A stretch of DNA of 64,000 bases from contig CM047815.1 in NCBI GenBank assembly GCA_026214975.1, positions 65,231,852-65,295,851 of the forward strand, in the 5' to 3' direction. Position numbers and translations under genes: made by a program. Below the pieces are notes generated by a model. That model made no database searches and was not told the DNA's origin. It saw nothing but the letters and a program-made list of their open reading frames with translations. The number at the start of each line of letters is the position of its first letter. Positions within the stretch are counted from its first letter, which is position 1. Below are positions 49,036 through 60,600 of the stretch, piece after piece. This DNA is from Gentiana macrophylla. Taxonomy: Eukaryota; Streptophyta; Magnoliopsida; Gentianales; Gentianaceae.

Positions 49036-51167
49036 TCAATTAGACAATAATATGAGATTGTAAATTTTACATATATCTTCTATCACTCCAAAGTACTTGA
49101 GTGCATAAAATCTTGAAGAGTAATGCCAGTCATGTGTGTAAGCAAAGCAGGATTTCTGTCCTAGTTTCCATATTTCATCGACTCTGATCGCTTTCGGATT
49201 TTGGTTCTGCATACATAATGAATTATTGAGCACCACAAATAAGTTTGAAAAAACCAAGAGTTTGAACTTAATTGGAAGAACATATATAAAGAAATCATCG
49301 AAATATATATACCTGCTGCAATCTGCTACAGATTTCAACAACTTCAGAAAGAGGTGCCCAATCTCCAAAGTTTCTTTCTACAAACTGATAAGCAATTCCA
49401 CTCTTTCCTTTACCAACTATGAAAAGTCCACCTTTTATCTCACCTTCTCCATTGAAGTTTTGCTGTATTCCCAATCCCATAGCCTTTGTTCTTCTGTAAT
49501 TAGCAATAGCTCTAGGATTTAACAGGAACCCTGTTATGAATTTGTCTTTTACAACCTTCCCTCCACCTAATGCTTTAAAAAAATCCATATCTCTATCATG
49601 CAGGACAACACCACCCCAGTAACTGGGCCAAAAATCTCTCACCTGTTTTAGTTAGTATTTGGATTAACAAATCATACACATTAAAAGTTGAAACAAAAAA
49701 ATGAAAATAATTACCTCAGATTCTATATACTCATGAATAACTGCAAATAACTGAACCCCAAGTGCATCAAACAGGGGTTTTCTTGAATACAGTTGATGGG
49801 CTTCTGCTCTGCACATGATGCACCTGTTTTCATATTGATTGATAACAAAGAAAGTTAGTTTATTATCATTAATATTGTCTTTTGGTGAAAACCCTTTTCA
49901 CAATCAGTTAATGATTGTAGTATTCAGGAAACTTATATTACCCGGGACGCCGTATACAGAGGATAACAGCTGGTTTGTCGCGCCATAGTTCTGAAGCCTT
50001 CATAGGAGGTGTTTTTGTTTTTACCAATGTCTGCTTTCCGATGTTATATGGCAGAGTTAGTTTCTGCACTGAAATTTTCTCAATACTTGACAATGGAGCA
50101 ACATCGTCGGTGACCGGGGGAGGCTGTACACAACCACAAGCTCTAGTCTCAGCAGGCATTGAAGATATAATTCCTTTGAAAACATGCCCATCTTTAATCT
50201 TCAATTCAGATATGGATTGTTCAATGGATACATCAGAAGAAGCTGAATTATTAGATGATCTTCCGACGGATATTGTCCTACTAGGCATTTTTTTGTAGTT
50301 ACCAGATGAAAATTCTCTTCTGTAAATACTATTATTTCTTGAAGCTACATCATTTTGCCTCCTTGTTTGGAAAGAGTACGTATTTACCAGAGGATCTGTT
50401 TTACACGTACGTGTTCTATCCATGAAACGAGCAATATGGCCTCTTTTCATTCCGAAATTGCTTGAAATATCTGCAATGCTCATGTTTAGAAGATGAGGAA
50501 GAGATTTCTTGGATCCCTCAAGCTTGTCTGCATATTCCATTAGTGCACGATCATGCAAGTATGTCCTCATCTCTAGTGCCTCCTTCATTCAAAGGCCATT
50601 AAATATGTCTGTTAGAGATAACAAATACTGGCCCCTTCTTTGTGTCATTGAAAAGGGACATAGAAGAAAAAGAAAAGAAAAGAAAACATGGGGTTGCTTT
50701 TAGGACCACAAGGGCAATAATAAGTAAAAATAGTATAATCTGGGTATTTTTAGAGTTTTCTATATACTGTTTCAGCCTTCTAAAGAGAAACATGCCCTAA
50801 GGAAGGGCTGGGCCATCTCTAAGCCTAATTCTTGGACCCTTACCTTATTTGTTGTTTCCTAAGCTTGAACTTGTGCCCATAACTTTACACACCTTCATAC
50901 TACCACATAAGATTAAGATCTGAAAAGTTTTCATGGCCTTATACACAAGTGGAACAAGAACCTACCTGTACTAACAAAAATTACAAAGGAAACTTGAGGA
51001 GTGAATATACTAACCTTGTGATCCTGAGTAATGTTAAGGGCATTCATGTCATCTGAATTCATAAGCTTCAAAGTAGGTACATCATCCCATCCATCTTCTA
51101 TTAGCTTTGGTAGTAGTGATTTCAAACATCCATTCCCAATAAATTCCTCTACTGAAAAAGAAGCCAT
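49036..51167 (-). CDS. SAM domain / PRXL2 (AhpC-TSA-like) thioredoxin-fold protein
   Basis: Five exons: 51167-51015, 50582-49942, 49823-49715, 49642-49313, 49206-49036, all joining in phase with GT-AG introns, giving 467 residues. Residues about 5-51 and 58-108 form two SAM-like modules (GDW-type WDDVPTLKLMNSDDMNAL; LHDRALMEYADKLEGS, FGMKRGHIARF), suited to oligomerisation or RNA/protein binding. Residues about 108-235 are Ser-rich and disordered-looking. Residues about 240-411 are a PRXL2/AAED1-type thioredoxin fold with PAVILCIRRPG, CxxC at C266-C269, YIESEVRDFWP and GGLFIVGKGKSGIAYQF. The last exon (SRFYALKYFGV) is specific. Antioxidant or redox activity is inferred from the family. No transit peptide is obvious. 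The frames are clean, unlike the retroelements. Confidence 0.86.
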
Positions 51168-51715
51168 TTTGCTTTACCCTCTTGGATAATCTTTTCAACT
51201 GGGCTAGAAAATGTAGAGAGAATTCGAGAAAAAAAATTTGATCAAAGCAGAAGAATGCTCAACTCCCTCATAAAATCTTGAAAAAAAATGCATTTGTTCT
51301 TTACTTGATTTGACTAGATATTTTTATTTTTTTTGAGGGGGGATTATTTGATCTTAAATATGCCTACAAAAAGTTGAGCAAGCATCACAAGGGGGTCAAA
51401 TTATCATGCAGGCAGGCCATTGGCTCCATCCCTCCATATTGGTTTGATAGATGTCAAACTCAAATAGGCTTTTATGTTTTTTGTTTTTTATTTTTCCTAA
51501 TTAAAAAATGGTGGCAGCTAAAGAGGAACAAGGTCAATTCATTAACTCTATTCTTAAATGCTTTTATTGCTGGCCATAGCCATTGTTGGAAATCTGATAT
51601 GTGTCACATAGTATTAAATTCATTCATTGCAGTGTGTGTGTGGACATTCATTTCATCAATGAGATATAACATTCACATTTAATATCAGAGGAGTAACCAA
51701 AATGATAAATAAATA
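51168..51715. other. 5' flank of the SAM-PRXL2 gene
   Basis: About 550 bases between the start codon at 51167 and the Stowaway element, presumably holding the promoter and leader. No TATA box could be assigned with confidence. Confidence 0.4.
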
Positions 51716-51930
51716 CTTCCTCAGTTTTTTTTAATCGTCGGAGAGAGAAGTCTGAAAAGAAGTGTAAAATAACACAATTACCCTTCATTCCTTGAGTATG
51801 GACAAATGTACCAAAATTTGGGTTATTGAAATGAAGGGTAAAGGTGGGAAAAAAAAATAAAGGTAAAATGACAGATAAATAAAAAACAAATCAAATTCTG
51901 AAAAGTGACAGTTAAAAAAAACGGAGAGAG
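51716..51930. mobile_element. Stowaway-type MITE (Tc1/mariner)
   Basis: 215 bases with terminal inverted repeats CTTCCTCAGTTTTTTTTAA and TTAAAAAAAACGGAGAGAG, flanked by TA on both sides. The ends resemble the Stowaway consensus CTCCCTCCGT. It lies about 550 bases upstream of the SAM-PRXL2 start codon. Confidence 0.8.
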
Positions 51931-52263
51931 TATCTAATAAAATAAACTTTTAGTGCTTTTAGAAGGCTTGAGTCATCAGTCATCTATCTATGTAGGAAAC
52001 TGAATTATCAAAATTCTTCTTGATTGTGGCGTATGTCATCTATATATAAAATTACCTTTTTTGTTTTTTTGTTCTTGTCAAAAAGATACGGTCCAACAAG
52101 GGAAAAACAAAACAGGCTAATATAGATGTTTATATGTCAAGATAAATAATAAGGCCGGTTGAATAAATAATTGTTGCATAAGTTGTATCAACTTATATTG
52201 AGTGGGTTTATCAATAACAATAAAATTTTTAAGTAATGCATAAAACGAGGTTGGCGTGCAAGC

Positions 52264-52485
52264 AGGGACGGATTCAGAAATGTTTCAGTTGGTCATCGGA
52301 GGCTAAAACTACATTTTTGCTCTGAAATTTTGTTTCAGTGGGTTCACCGAAGCCTAAAGCTACATTTTTTGTAACTACAAAACAATATTTTTTAACAATA
52401 AAACTACATTGTTTTAATACTATTTTTTTTTTTCAGATCTCAGTAGGATCACGTGACCCCACGTTGATATACATACATCCGCTTA
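52264..52485. mobile_element. short element with an 11-base target-site duplication
   Basis: A perfect 11-base direct repeat, ggcgtgcaagc, flanks it (52253-52263 and 52486-52496). The element starts AGGGACGGATTCAG and ends ACATCCGCTTA, weakly inverted. Inside, CTAAAACTACATTTTTG and CTAAAGCTACATTTTTTG are related. The long TSD suits a SINE-like or Mutator-like element; the class is undecided. Confidence 0.7.
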
Positions 52486-52499
52486 GGCGTGCAAGCCGG

Positions 52500-52765
52500 A
52501 CAGGACTTGTGCGTGTAAACCAATCATGCAATTGTCTACGTTATAATGTGGGGCCAAAGGTAGAAAAGGAAATGTAATGTACAATCTTTAAGTTGCCCTA
52601 GCAATACCAGGCGCCTATCCACAATTATAAAACTCAGGTTCACTCAACAAACCGGCCAAAAAAATTCAACGGCCTATGTTGTATATTAAGAAACTTTATT
52701 GTGTAAAATGACCTACACTATTTTTTATTTTCGTGAAAAAACAAATGATTACAAGATGAATCAAT

Positions 52766-52816
<51 letters not shown>

Positions 52817-53817
52817 TGCTCTCGATTGAACCTAACCAATAAACAGGAAAACAAACATACTGCAGAATAGTAGCACTGCACTGTGGTACCTTGGCTTGCA
52901 GTGTTGAACATAACAGCAGCAATGGTTGTCCCCAGAGGCTCGATGGCTGCAGCTTAGGTTTCAACTCTTGCAATTTTTAGTGCAATTCTCAAAATGTCCT
53001 TTTTGCCAACTGCCTTATGCAGAAAGGAATGCCAATGGTGATTTAATATCTCTTTAGATCATGCTTCAACTGTTCTTGCCATAATCTCATCATAGCTTTT
53101 GTTGCCCCCACCTCTGCTGGACTGTTGCAGCTGCAATATATGGAGAAAATCAACAATCGGATGAAATAATCAGAAGAAAAAAAAACCCAACTCAATTATA
53201 AAGCTTAAGTTGTTAAAGAAAGAGAAGTATATTTTGTGCATTTATATCTAACACGCCTCCTCATGTGTGTGTGTGTGTGTGTGTGGGGGGGGGGTTTCCA
53301 ACATGTTAACAAGAGTAGACATGTTATAACATAGTTCACATGCCCAACAATGGGGCAACAAGATTTGAACATCCTGCTGTGATATCATGTTAAATTACCA
53401 AAATATCCCAAAAAATCTTTTAACTGGTAAGCAGAAGTTGTTATTAAACCATTTATATCTAACAAAGATCAACCCGCTTATTCAAAAATTTCTAGTTAGC
53501 CACCCAAATGTTGCACCGGAAGAAAGGGAAGAACATTTCGGTGCCTACTGTGAAACTATGGGAGAAGACCAATGCTAGGTCAGAGCTCTCTCTCACTCAG
53601 CATGGTGGTCCTTATCTTCAGCACTCTCACAAGCTACCTGCAAACCACATGGCCGGCCAACTGCATTTTAGAAACAAAGAAATAACTAATTATGAGAGTT
53701 CAGAAAAAGTATATATATATATCGATACAAACCTTATTGGTTTGAATATGCATCATTCATTGCCTTTGACAGCAAATATGATACCCTGTTCATTTCTTCA
53801 CTCCATGCTAGTAGGTT
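52500..53817. other. intergenic region 3' of the PPR gene
   Basis: Holds a poly-A and TA microsatellite (52767-52815) and a GT-plus-G tract (53264-53293). The last few hundred bases may be the 3' untranslated region of the PPR gene. Short frames here show no family features. Confidence 0.4.
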
Positions 53818-56800
53818 TCAATCAGTATCCAAACCATACTTGATCATCCAAGAAAACAATTGGGCAATGGAATTGAAATCATGAATCTGGTAGAACGAGT
53901 CGAGGATCGACTCACAAATCTGTCGATCCAGGGGAATTCCTATATACAAGATCATACGAAAGAAAACTTTTGCATCGTGTACACGGCCTCTTTTGCACAA
54001 CCTGTCGATCACAGCACTACAATCTTTAACAGAGATTTCAAATCCCATCTCTACCATCTGATAGAAGAGCAGCATTACTCTATGCATCTGACCTTTTACG
54101 CAATGAGCTTTTATCAATGTAGTATAAGCAACTTTTGACAATTGAAAATTTTGATCTTGAAGAGATGACATCAGCTTATCAGCAAAATGTAAGTCACCAT
54201 GAACACATAAACCATTCATCAGAATGTTATATGTCGCGTGTGTAGGCTGAATACTATGCTTTAACATTTCAAGGTGCAACTGGTATGCGATTCTAATATT
54301 TCCAGATTTACACAAACACTGAATAACGGTGTTATATGAAACTGCATCAAGGGATACACCCCTAATCAACAAGCTCTGGAGTAGTTGAATTGCTTGTTTT
54401 ACCTTTCCTTGTTTACAGTATCTCTTTAACAGCACCGTATATGTAACATGAGTAGCCTCTATAGCTCTTGAATCCATTTCCGAAAGCAATTTTCTCATAG
54501 CTTTTATATCCCCTCCCTCACAAAAGCCATTCAGAAGAGTGGTGTAAGTTACAGAACTCGGCACCAAACCATATGTCTCGATTGTATCCAACCAACTTAT
54601 AGCTTTGGATAAATTTCTAACTTTGCAGGATCCATAAATTAGAGAATTGAATGTGACTACAGTTGGAGACATTCCTTTCACCGATAGGAGCTTGTATAAC
54701 TCCTCAGCCTCTCTGGTATCACCAAGTTTGGCATAGCCATCAATCAGAATGTTATACAAAACAACATCGTTAACCAAGTTACCTTGTATCAAATTATCAA
54801 AGTAAATTCTAGCCTCTAATAGCAATCCCCTCTTGCACAGAGTTATCAGAATACGCCGATGAATAAGAACATCTGGGATCATTCTCTTTGGGCACTGTTG
54901 CACTCTTCTGACATTACCTCCTTGCTTTTCTAATCCATGATTATGCATACCATTATGGATAGCATCTGGCTCCATACATTCAGCTTTCATCTCATGAAGC
55001 AATGTTACAGCTTCATCCACATAACCGTGCCTGCACATGCTTCTAATCAGCAAGCTATAGGTGATGTTGGTCAAATTCATCCCTTTTGAAAGCATTTTCA
55101 TGCGCAGCTCCAAACCTTCTTTTATGTTCCCGGTCAGGAACTGTCCACATATTAGCATAGTATATGTTACAACATCAGGATCCAATCCTTTGTACAACAT
55201 TTGCCGAATAACTTGCCACACCTCTGTCATCATCCCAAGACGACAGAAACCATTAGCAAGAGTATTATAAGTTACTATATCGGGCTCTAATCCATGCCTC
55301 TCCATGTCATTTTTGAAATACACAGCTTCCTCCATTGAACCCGCTGTACACAACCCATTGATAAGAATATTGTAACTATACTTGTCAGGAAGTGAACCAT
55401 ACTTGATCATCCTACAAAAGTATGACTTTGCCTCATCCACAAAGCCTACTTTACAGAAACATGACATTAGAGTGTTATACCAAACTGTACAAACCCCTGA
55501 CTCGTGCTTTTCAACGTCATGCATAAATGCAATTGCTTCTTTTATCAAGGACTGCCTGCACAAGCCATCTATCACGATGGCAATTGTGTAGTCACTTGGA
55601 CTAATCCCGACTTCTTTTTTCCCAGTATACAGCTTCCACATATCTTCTGTGAGCCTCAAATTGTGTAACAAACTGTTGAATGTGAAAACTGAAGGTTGCA
55701 AGTTTAGGTCCTTCATCTTGCTTACGACGCAGAGAGCATCAAGTACCATGTCGAACCGGGAATAAGAAAAGGCTAAGAAATCCCATACCATCGTATTTGA
55801 TTCCCAATCCTTGAAGTTATTCTGAAGCACCTCACAGAGTAAACTTGCAGAGCCCGAGCCTAACGGAAATTACAAGAAATCTATATAAAGAGAAAACCAT
55901 AAGTGTAAAGATATATTTAGACTTCCAAAACAGATGTTAATATGCCAGACAATCTGATGAGATGACAAATAACTTTGCTCTTTAATGCACGAAACAAGGT
56001 GTTACAGCCATGCAAGGAACTCAATACTCATTTTCATTAAGCTTCTCAAAGTCACCTAGTATACCACACTAGACAAAAAAGAAATAGCAAGGGCACAATA
56101 AAAGGCAACTAACCCCATCATGTATATTCCGTTTACTTGAAACTATGGTTAATAGTTTCTCTTGTTTGTGATTTTCTAGGGAACACAACAGAATGTTAAA
56201 AAAATCCTTATAACAAAGGCAAAAACAGGGTAAATCCTGGATGCAATTCCCCCTGTGTTAAGGGTTTCTAAACAAACTGGAAGTTAGTAGAGAAAAGAAA
56301 GATGCTGTTACTTTCACACTTCATTATGCATTGGTCAGAGGAAATCTTAGTTCCCAAACTCATGTCGGTACATGGTCTCAAAGTATTACTGTTCATAACC
56401 TGAACATAGCTTTTTCACTGGTAAACTGAAATGCTTGTTTCATGCTTTAGGGGGGAAAAGTTGTAACACGTTCATAATAATTTCATCTTACCCGGAACTT
56501 CATAATGTATATATAGGATAATCCTTCAAGCAAGCAAGTTGCTTAAATCAAGTAAAATACTCATTTTTGGAACAAATATGCATATGCAATCATGAATTAC
56601 CACATAAAAGCCAAAAAAGAAGTAAAGTTAACAATGTAATTGCAAAATGGAAACAGAATCGCACCTTCATGTTCAACAATTTGCTGTAAATGGAACTTCA
56701 AACCCCTCCACCTTTGCTTCGAAGCCAAAACATGAGCAATAACAAAACTAGAAAAACGAGATAGCTGAACCCTATAATCATTTCTCAAGAGATAGAAAAA

Positions 56801-57109
56801 ATCAAGCGCAGCCTCTGAGTTCTCAGCTCTCAAAATCTCAACTATTCTGTCAATTTCAGAAGACCCCATTTGCAAAACAGTCGATTTAAATACTGGGTCA
56901 CGATGACCGAGAAATCTAGCAAAGCCCTTTTGGTGACTGAATTTATCATTGGTTAGGCGGTTGAGAATTACCTCAACGGTGTCCTTTTCTGCTAAGTTCT
57001 CCAGTCTGACAGCGGTAGTCGTGGAAAATGGGAATGTTTTGGAGGGGAAGAGCGAGGTGACAAAATGGAGTCTCCGTTTGTCGGCGAATTTTACGAGTAA
57101 TCGATGCAT
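53818..57109 (-). CDS. P-class pentatricopeptide repeat protein
   Basis: Two exons, 57109-56665 and 55859-53818, joined across an 805-base GT-AG intron in phase, giving 828 residues. The N-terminus (MHRLLVKFADKRRLHFVTSL) is rich in Arg, Lys and hydrophobics and fits a mitochondrial or plastid presequence. From about residue 170 to 820 there are roughly 17 PPR motifs of 35 residues, for example DKYSYNILINGLCTAGSMEE, DIVTYNTLANGFCRLGMMTE, DAVSYNTVIQCLCKSGNIRI. Spacing and the absence of E or DYW tails place it in the P class, which binds specific organelle RNAs for processing, stability or translation. One repeat near residues 448-475 is degenerate. The RNA target cannot be read here. The single intron is unusual, as most plant PPR genes have none. 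Confidence 0.9.
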
Positions 57110-58059
57110 TAGAAGGTAGAGTTCGGCATATTAAAGAAGGAAGGGAGGTTTAAGGTGTAGGGTTTATGGGGGAGAGAAGGAAAATATCAGAAACTCCGGC
57201 AGGGTTTAAGAGAAAACTTGATTTTATAAAAATAATGCCAAAACAATTTTCAAAAAAGAAAATGCCAAAAAAAAAGAGGCTAAATCGTTTTATCAAAAAT
57301 AAAAATAAAAAAAAGGCAAAAACGTGGGTGCATAGTCCACAAGATTCAAAGGCCACCGCATCTCAAAACCGGAGCAGCGAGTCCGAAAACTCAAGCTAAT
57401 CTGGAGTTTAGAAATCCAACTCATGGTATCAAAACATAAGTATCAAAATCAAATTTTGATATATTTGTACTTATTCCTTTAGGTATCCAAATATTCATCT
57501 TCAATGGGGTTTAAAATCATAGTAACAAATTTTTTATTTTGTTTTCAATTTTGATGATTTGATAATAATATAAAATATTATTATTGTACTACTTAATATT
57601 TTGTGTAATTATAATTATTTTGAAAAATTATATACAATGTCTATTGTGTATAAAATTCATATTAAAATACATAGAAATGAATATTAATTTACAACAAGTT
57701 GTAGCTAATAAAAAAATTTATTTAATAATATTTCTTAAAAAATTATATACGATGTAGTATATTGATATAAAATAAAATAAAAATACTCAAATCTACCATG
57801 TGGAAGTGTGTTTTCAATAAATGTTGGAACTCACATCTTATGTAACGTAAATTTTATTGTGGTTGTATTTGTATTCTTTCTTACCGTTATTGCAATGTGT
57901 TTTTTTTCCCGGTTAACGATTATTTGGCGTTTAAACTTTATTTCATATCATTAACCACCTTATCCATACAAATATATTTTATAGATGATAATTCAACTAT
58001 TGCAATTGTATTAAAAAAAATTATAATTAACCAATTCTTTTGCACCTTGGAATAAAATG
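57110..58059. other. 5' flank of the PPR gene and AT-rich spacer
   Basis: 57110-57420 presumably holds the PPR promoter and leader; an A-rich tract occurs at 57230-57320. From 57420 to 58059 the sequence is very AT-rich with no features recognised. Confidence 0.4.
58051..58059. other. target-site duplication of foldback element, left
   Basis: aataaaatg here and aataaattg at 62290-62298 form a 9-base TSD with one mismatch, the length made by Mutator-like transposases. Confidence 0.55.
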
Positions 58060-58169
58060 AGAAAATATACATTCGCGCCAACGTAGAAATTTCATATTTC
58101 AAGTTAGGTCAATGCAGGCTCGACATTTTTTTTTTTTAAGTAGCCGTGTATGCATTCACGGGTTCGTGG

Positions 58170-58325
58170 AAATTTTCCACCGGATGACGTGGAATTTGAA
58201 TCGCTCACGTGGAAATTCAAATGGTTCCAAAATTGGATTTCCACGTGACCTGGGGAAATTTAAATGAGAGCCACGTGGAAAAGGCGCAACGTGGAAAATT
58301 GTCACGTGCCCGTGGAAATCCGGAA
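58170..58325. repeat. subterminal CACGTGG motif cluster, left arm
   Basis: At least seven words with an ACGT core (GACGTGG, CACGTGG, CACGTGA, CCACGTGG, AACGTGG, CACGTGCC, with GTGGAAAT around them) occur in about 155 bases. The right arm has the counterpart at 62050-62210. Subterminal motif clusters often bind transposase; these also resemble plant G-boxes. Confidence 0.7.
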
Positions 58326-58659
58326 ACAAAACAGAGGCGTTTCTCTTCTTCTTCCTCACTTTGACTTCCTCATTGTTTATCTGATTGTAATCGCCCCCAC
58401 ACACGAAAAAAAAAATACGCACAGCCCCACATCCTCATCCCCACATCAGTTGATTAATTTCACGTGGAAGGATTTACATCCCAAGGGCAAGAAGGTGTTT
58501 GACACGGGCTTCTTTACATTGCGTGGAATTGGAACGGGAAGTGGATTGAAGCTTCATACAACAATGACCGTTATTAATTTAGAAAAATATCCTCTAGTAA
58601 GTTATTTACAGTTTATTTGGTTTAAATTTGATGAATTTGCCTCCACTTTTTCATGAACT

Positions 58660-59210
58660 GCAACTTTTTATTTGAAATGATTGTGATATAGTAATGTTAT
58701 CAATATTGTGATATAATAATGTTATTGAAATTTTGGTGTTGAAATTGTGATATAGTTTGTTTATTTATTGACCCAAAAAAAATTGAAATTGTGATTTAAT
58801 TTTACAAATTTTGTAGTAATGATATTGTAAATTTTTTGATATTGTAGAATATTTGATATTGTAGAAATTATGATTATATGATAATGGTAATTGTAGTAAT
58901 GATATTGTAGAGTTTTTGATATTATAGAGATTATGATTATAAGATATTGGACATTTCGATTTATGTATATTGGGAAATTTGTATTGGAAAATTTGTAGAA
59001 ATGTTGATGTTGTAAAAATTTTGATATTGTATTTATTTTGATTATTTGATAGTTTAGAAATTATTTAGAATGAAATGCATTAATGTAATTATAGTGGCAA
59101 TGTTATTATTAGAAACGATAAAGTAGAAATGATAATGTAGAAGTTTTGATATTGTACATATTTCGATTATATGATATTGTATGTATGTTATAAGTTGTTT
59201 CGAAATTTAG
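58660..59210. repeat. degenerate ATATTGTAGAAATT repeats
   Basis: Irregular repetition of GATATTGTAGAAATT/ATGATTATATGATATTG words through about 550 bases. The right-arm counterpart (61430-61620) is shorter, explaining the arm length difference. Confidence 0.65.
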
Positions 59211-59966
59211 TAGTATAAATTCCTTTCATGGTCCATGCCTTAGTCATTTTGAAATGATTTAATTGTTACGGGCAATCACAATGAAAATGCCCTAATTTAA
59301 TAATAAAAAATTGAATTTAAAAGCGAGAAACAAACGACAAAGATATGTTGTTTGAAATTTCCCAAACAACAAAATGTTGACATATTCTATGAGTGCGCCT
59401 CGACCGATGAGGTTCTCGTAAATGCATGCATCCACTAGGGTGTTTTGAATCCTTCCGATCCGCTTATGTCATGCCTAATCTCCAGGCTTTGTATTGGGGC
59501 TCTGGTAGGTAGCTCGTAGAGAATATTTCATTAGAGTGCTCAATAGAGCATCTTTTCCGTTCTCGCAGCTTGGTAAAGCCTCCGCCGGGAAGTGAGGCAT
59601 CCGTTAGATCGAAAGTATAAGACATTGCTTGTTGGCTCTGCTCCAAAGATCTCGATCTCCTCGTCATCATCAAGTATTCTATGACGCTGGTGAAAACAAT
59701 ATTCTCTTCTATTACCCCCGTCTACTGTTACAACACAACAAAACACAACACAACACAACGAAGCTTGAATTTTTTTACCTAACCTAACCTAACTGTGTGT
59801 GCGTGTGTGTGTGTGTATGTATATATGCTAAAGAATATTTATTTATTTTAAAGATTATTGATGTGTTTTTTGATGTATGGCTATATGCACTTATATACAA
59901 GTAAATATATGTGTATATAAACTAGAAACCAATATTCACACACATATATACTACTAGCATATATAA

Positions 59967-59970
<4 letters not shown>

Positions 59971-60034
<64 letters not shown>

Positions 60035-60083
60035 TTGTCATTTATATACACATATATTTATATAAACACACACACACACACTG

Positions 60084-60135
<52 letters not shown>
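59971..60135. repeat. TA and CA microsatellites in foldback loop
   Basis: A TA run of about 60 bases, then a CA run of about 70 bases with one TGCCA interruption. The long reading frame across it is a repeat artefact. Confidence 0.9.
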
Positions 60136-60143
<8 letters not shown>

Positions 60144-60484
60144 GTATATATATTTCAATCCAGAATAATTTTACAATAATATTGAAGATCATTTATTTAG
60201 GTGTCATCCTATCGTATTTCATGATCACCCTTAGTTTATTTAAGCGTCATCTTATTGTTTTCTCAATGTATCATTACTCTTTGTTTTATGTTTGTAAGCC
60301 CTGTTATCACTCGTTTGAACTAGAATACCCATTTGCTATTATAATATAAAGATACAAAACATATAAGATAGTGACGATCGCGCTAGTATCAATGTCCCCA
60401 AAAAGATACAAAACATGTATAAAAACTTCCACGACTTGAGATAATACTAAAAAACATGAAAAAAAAAAAAAGACGAACAATTTG

Positions 60485-60600
60485 ACTGTATCAATTAGGA
60501 ACAACAAATGTATGAAACGGACATTTAGGCCTTTTGTGTCCGGTGTTTTCACACAACGAGCAACGCCTACCAGAGCCTGGGACTGTCCTCTCTATATATT
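60485..60600 (-). pseudogene. zinc-knuckle remnant of Mutator-like transposase
   Basis: Minus-strand frame RTVPGSGRRCSLCENTGHKR then PKCPFHTFVVPN and stop. CxxCxxxxHxxxxC is a complete knuckle. The preceding sequence is microsatellite, so the transposase core is lost. This is the only coding trace in the loop. Confidence 0.6.

Noticed and set aside
52696..52973. Two overlapping minus-strand frames
   Set aside because: They run through poly-A and TA repeats and have no family features.
57166..57399. Plus-strand 77-codon lysine-rich frame upstream of the PPR gene
   Set aside because: It lies in an A-rich tract in the presumed promoter or leader of the opposite gene.
59777..59791. Telomere-like CCTAACCTAACCTAA
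   Set aside because: The plant telomere unit is CCCTAAA; this is three copies of CCTAA and is mirrored in the other arm of the foldback element.
59969..60349. 126-codon reading frame
   Set aside because: It is mostly translated TA and CA microsatellite.
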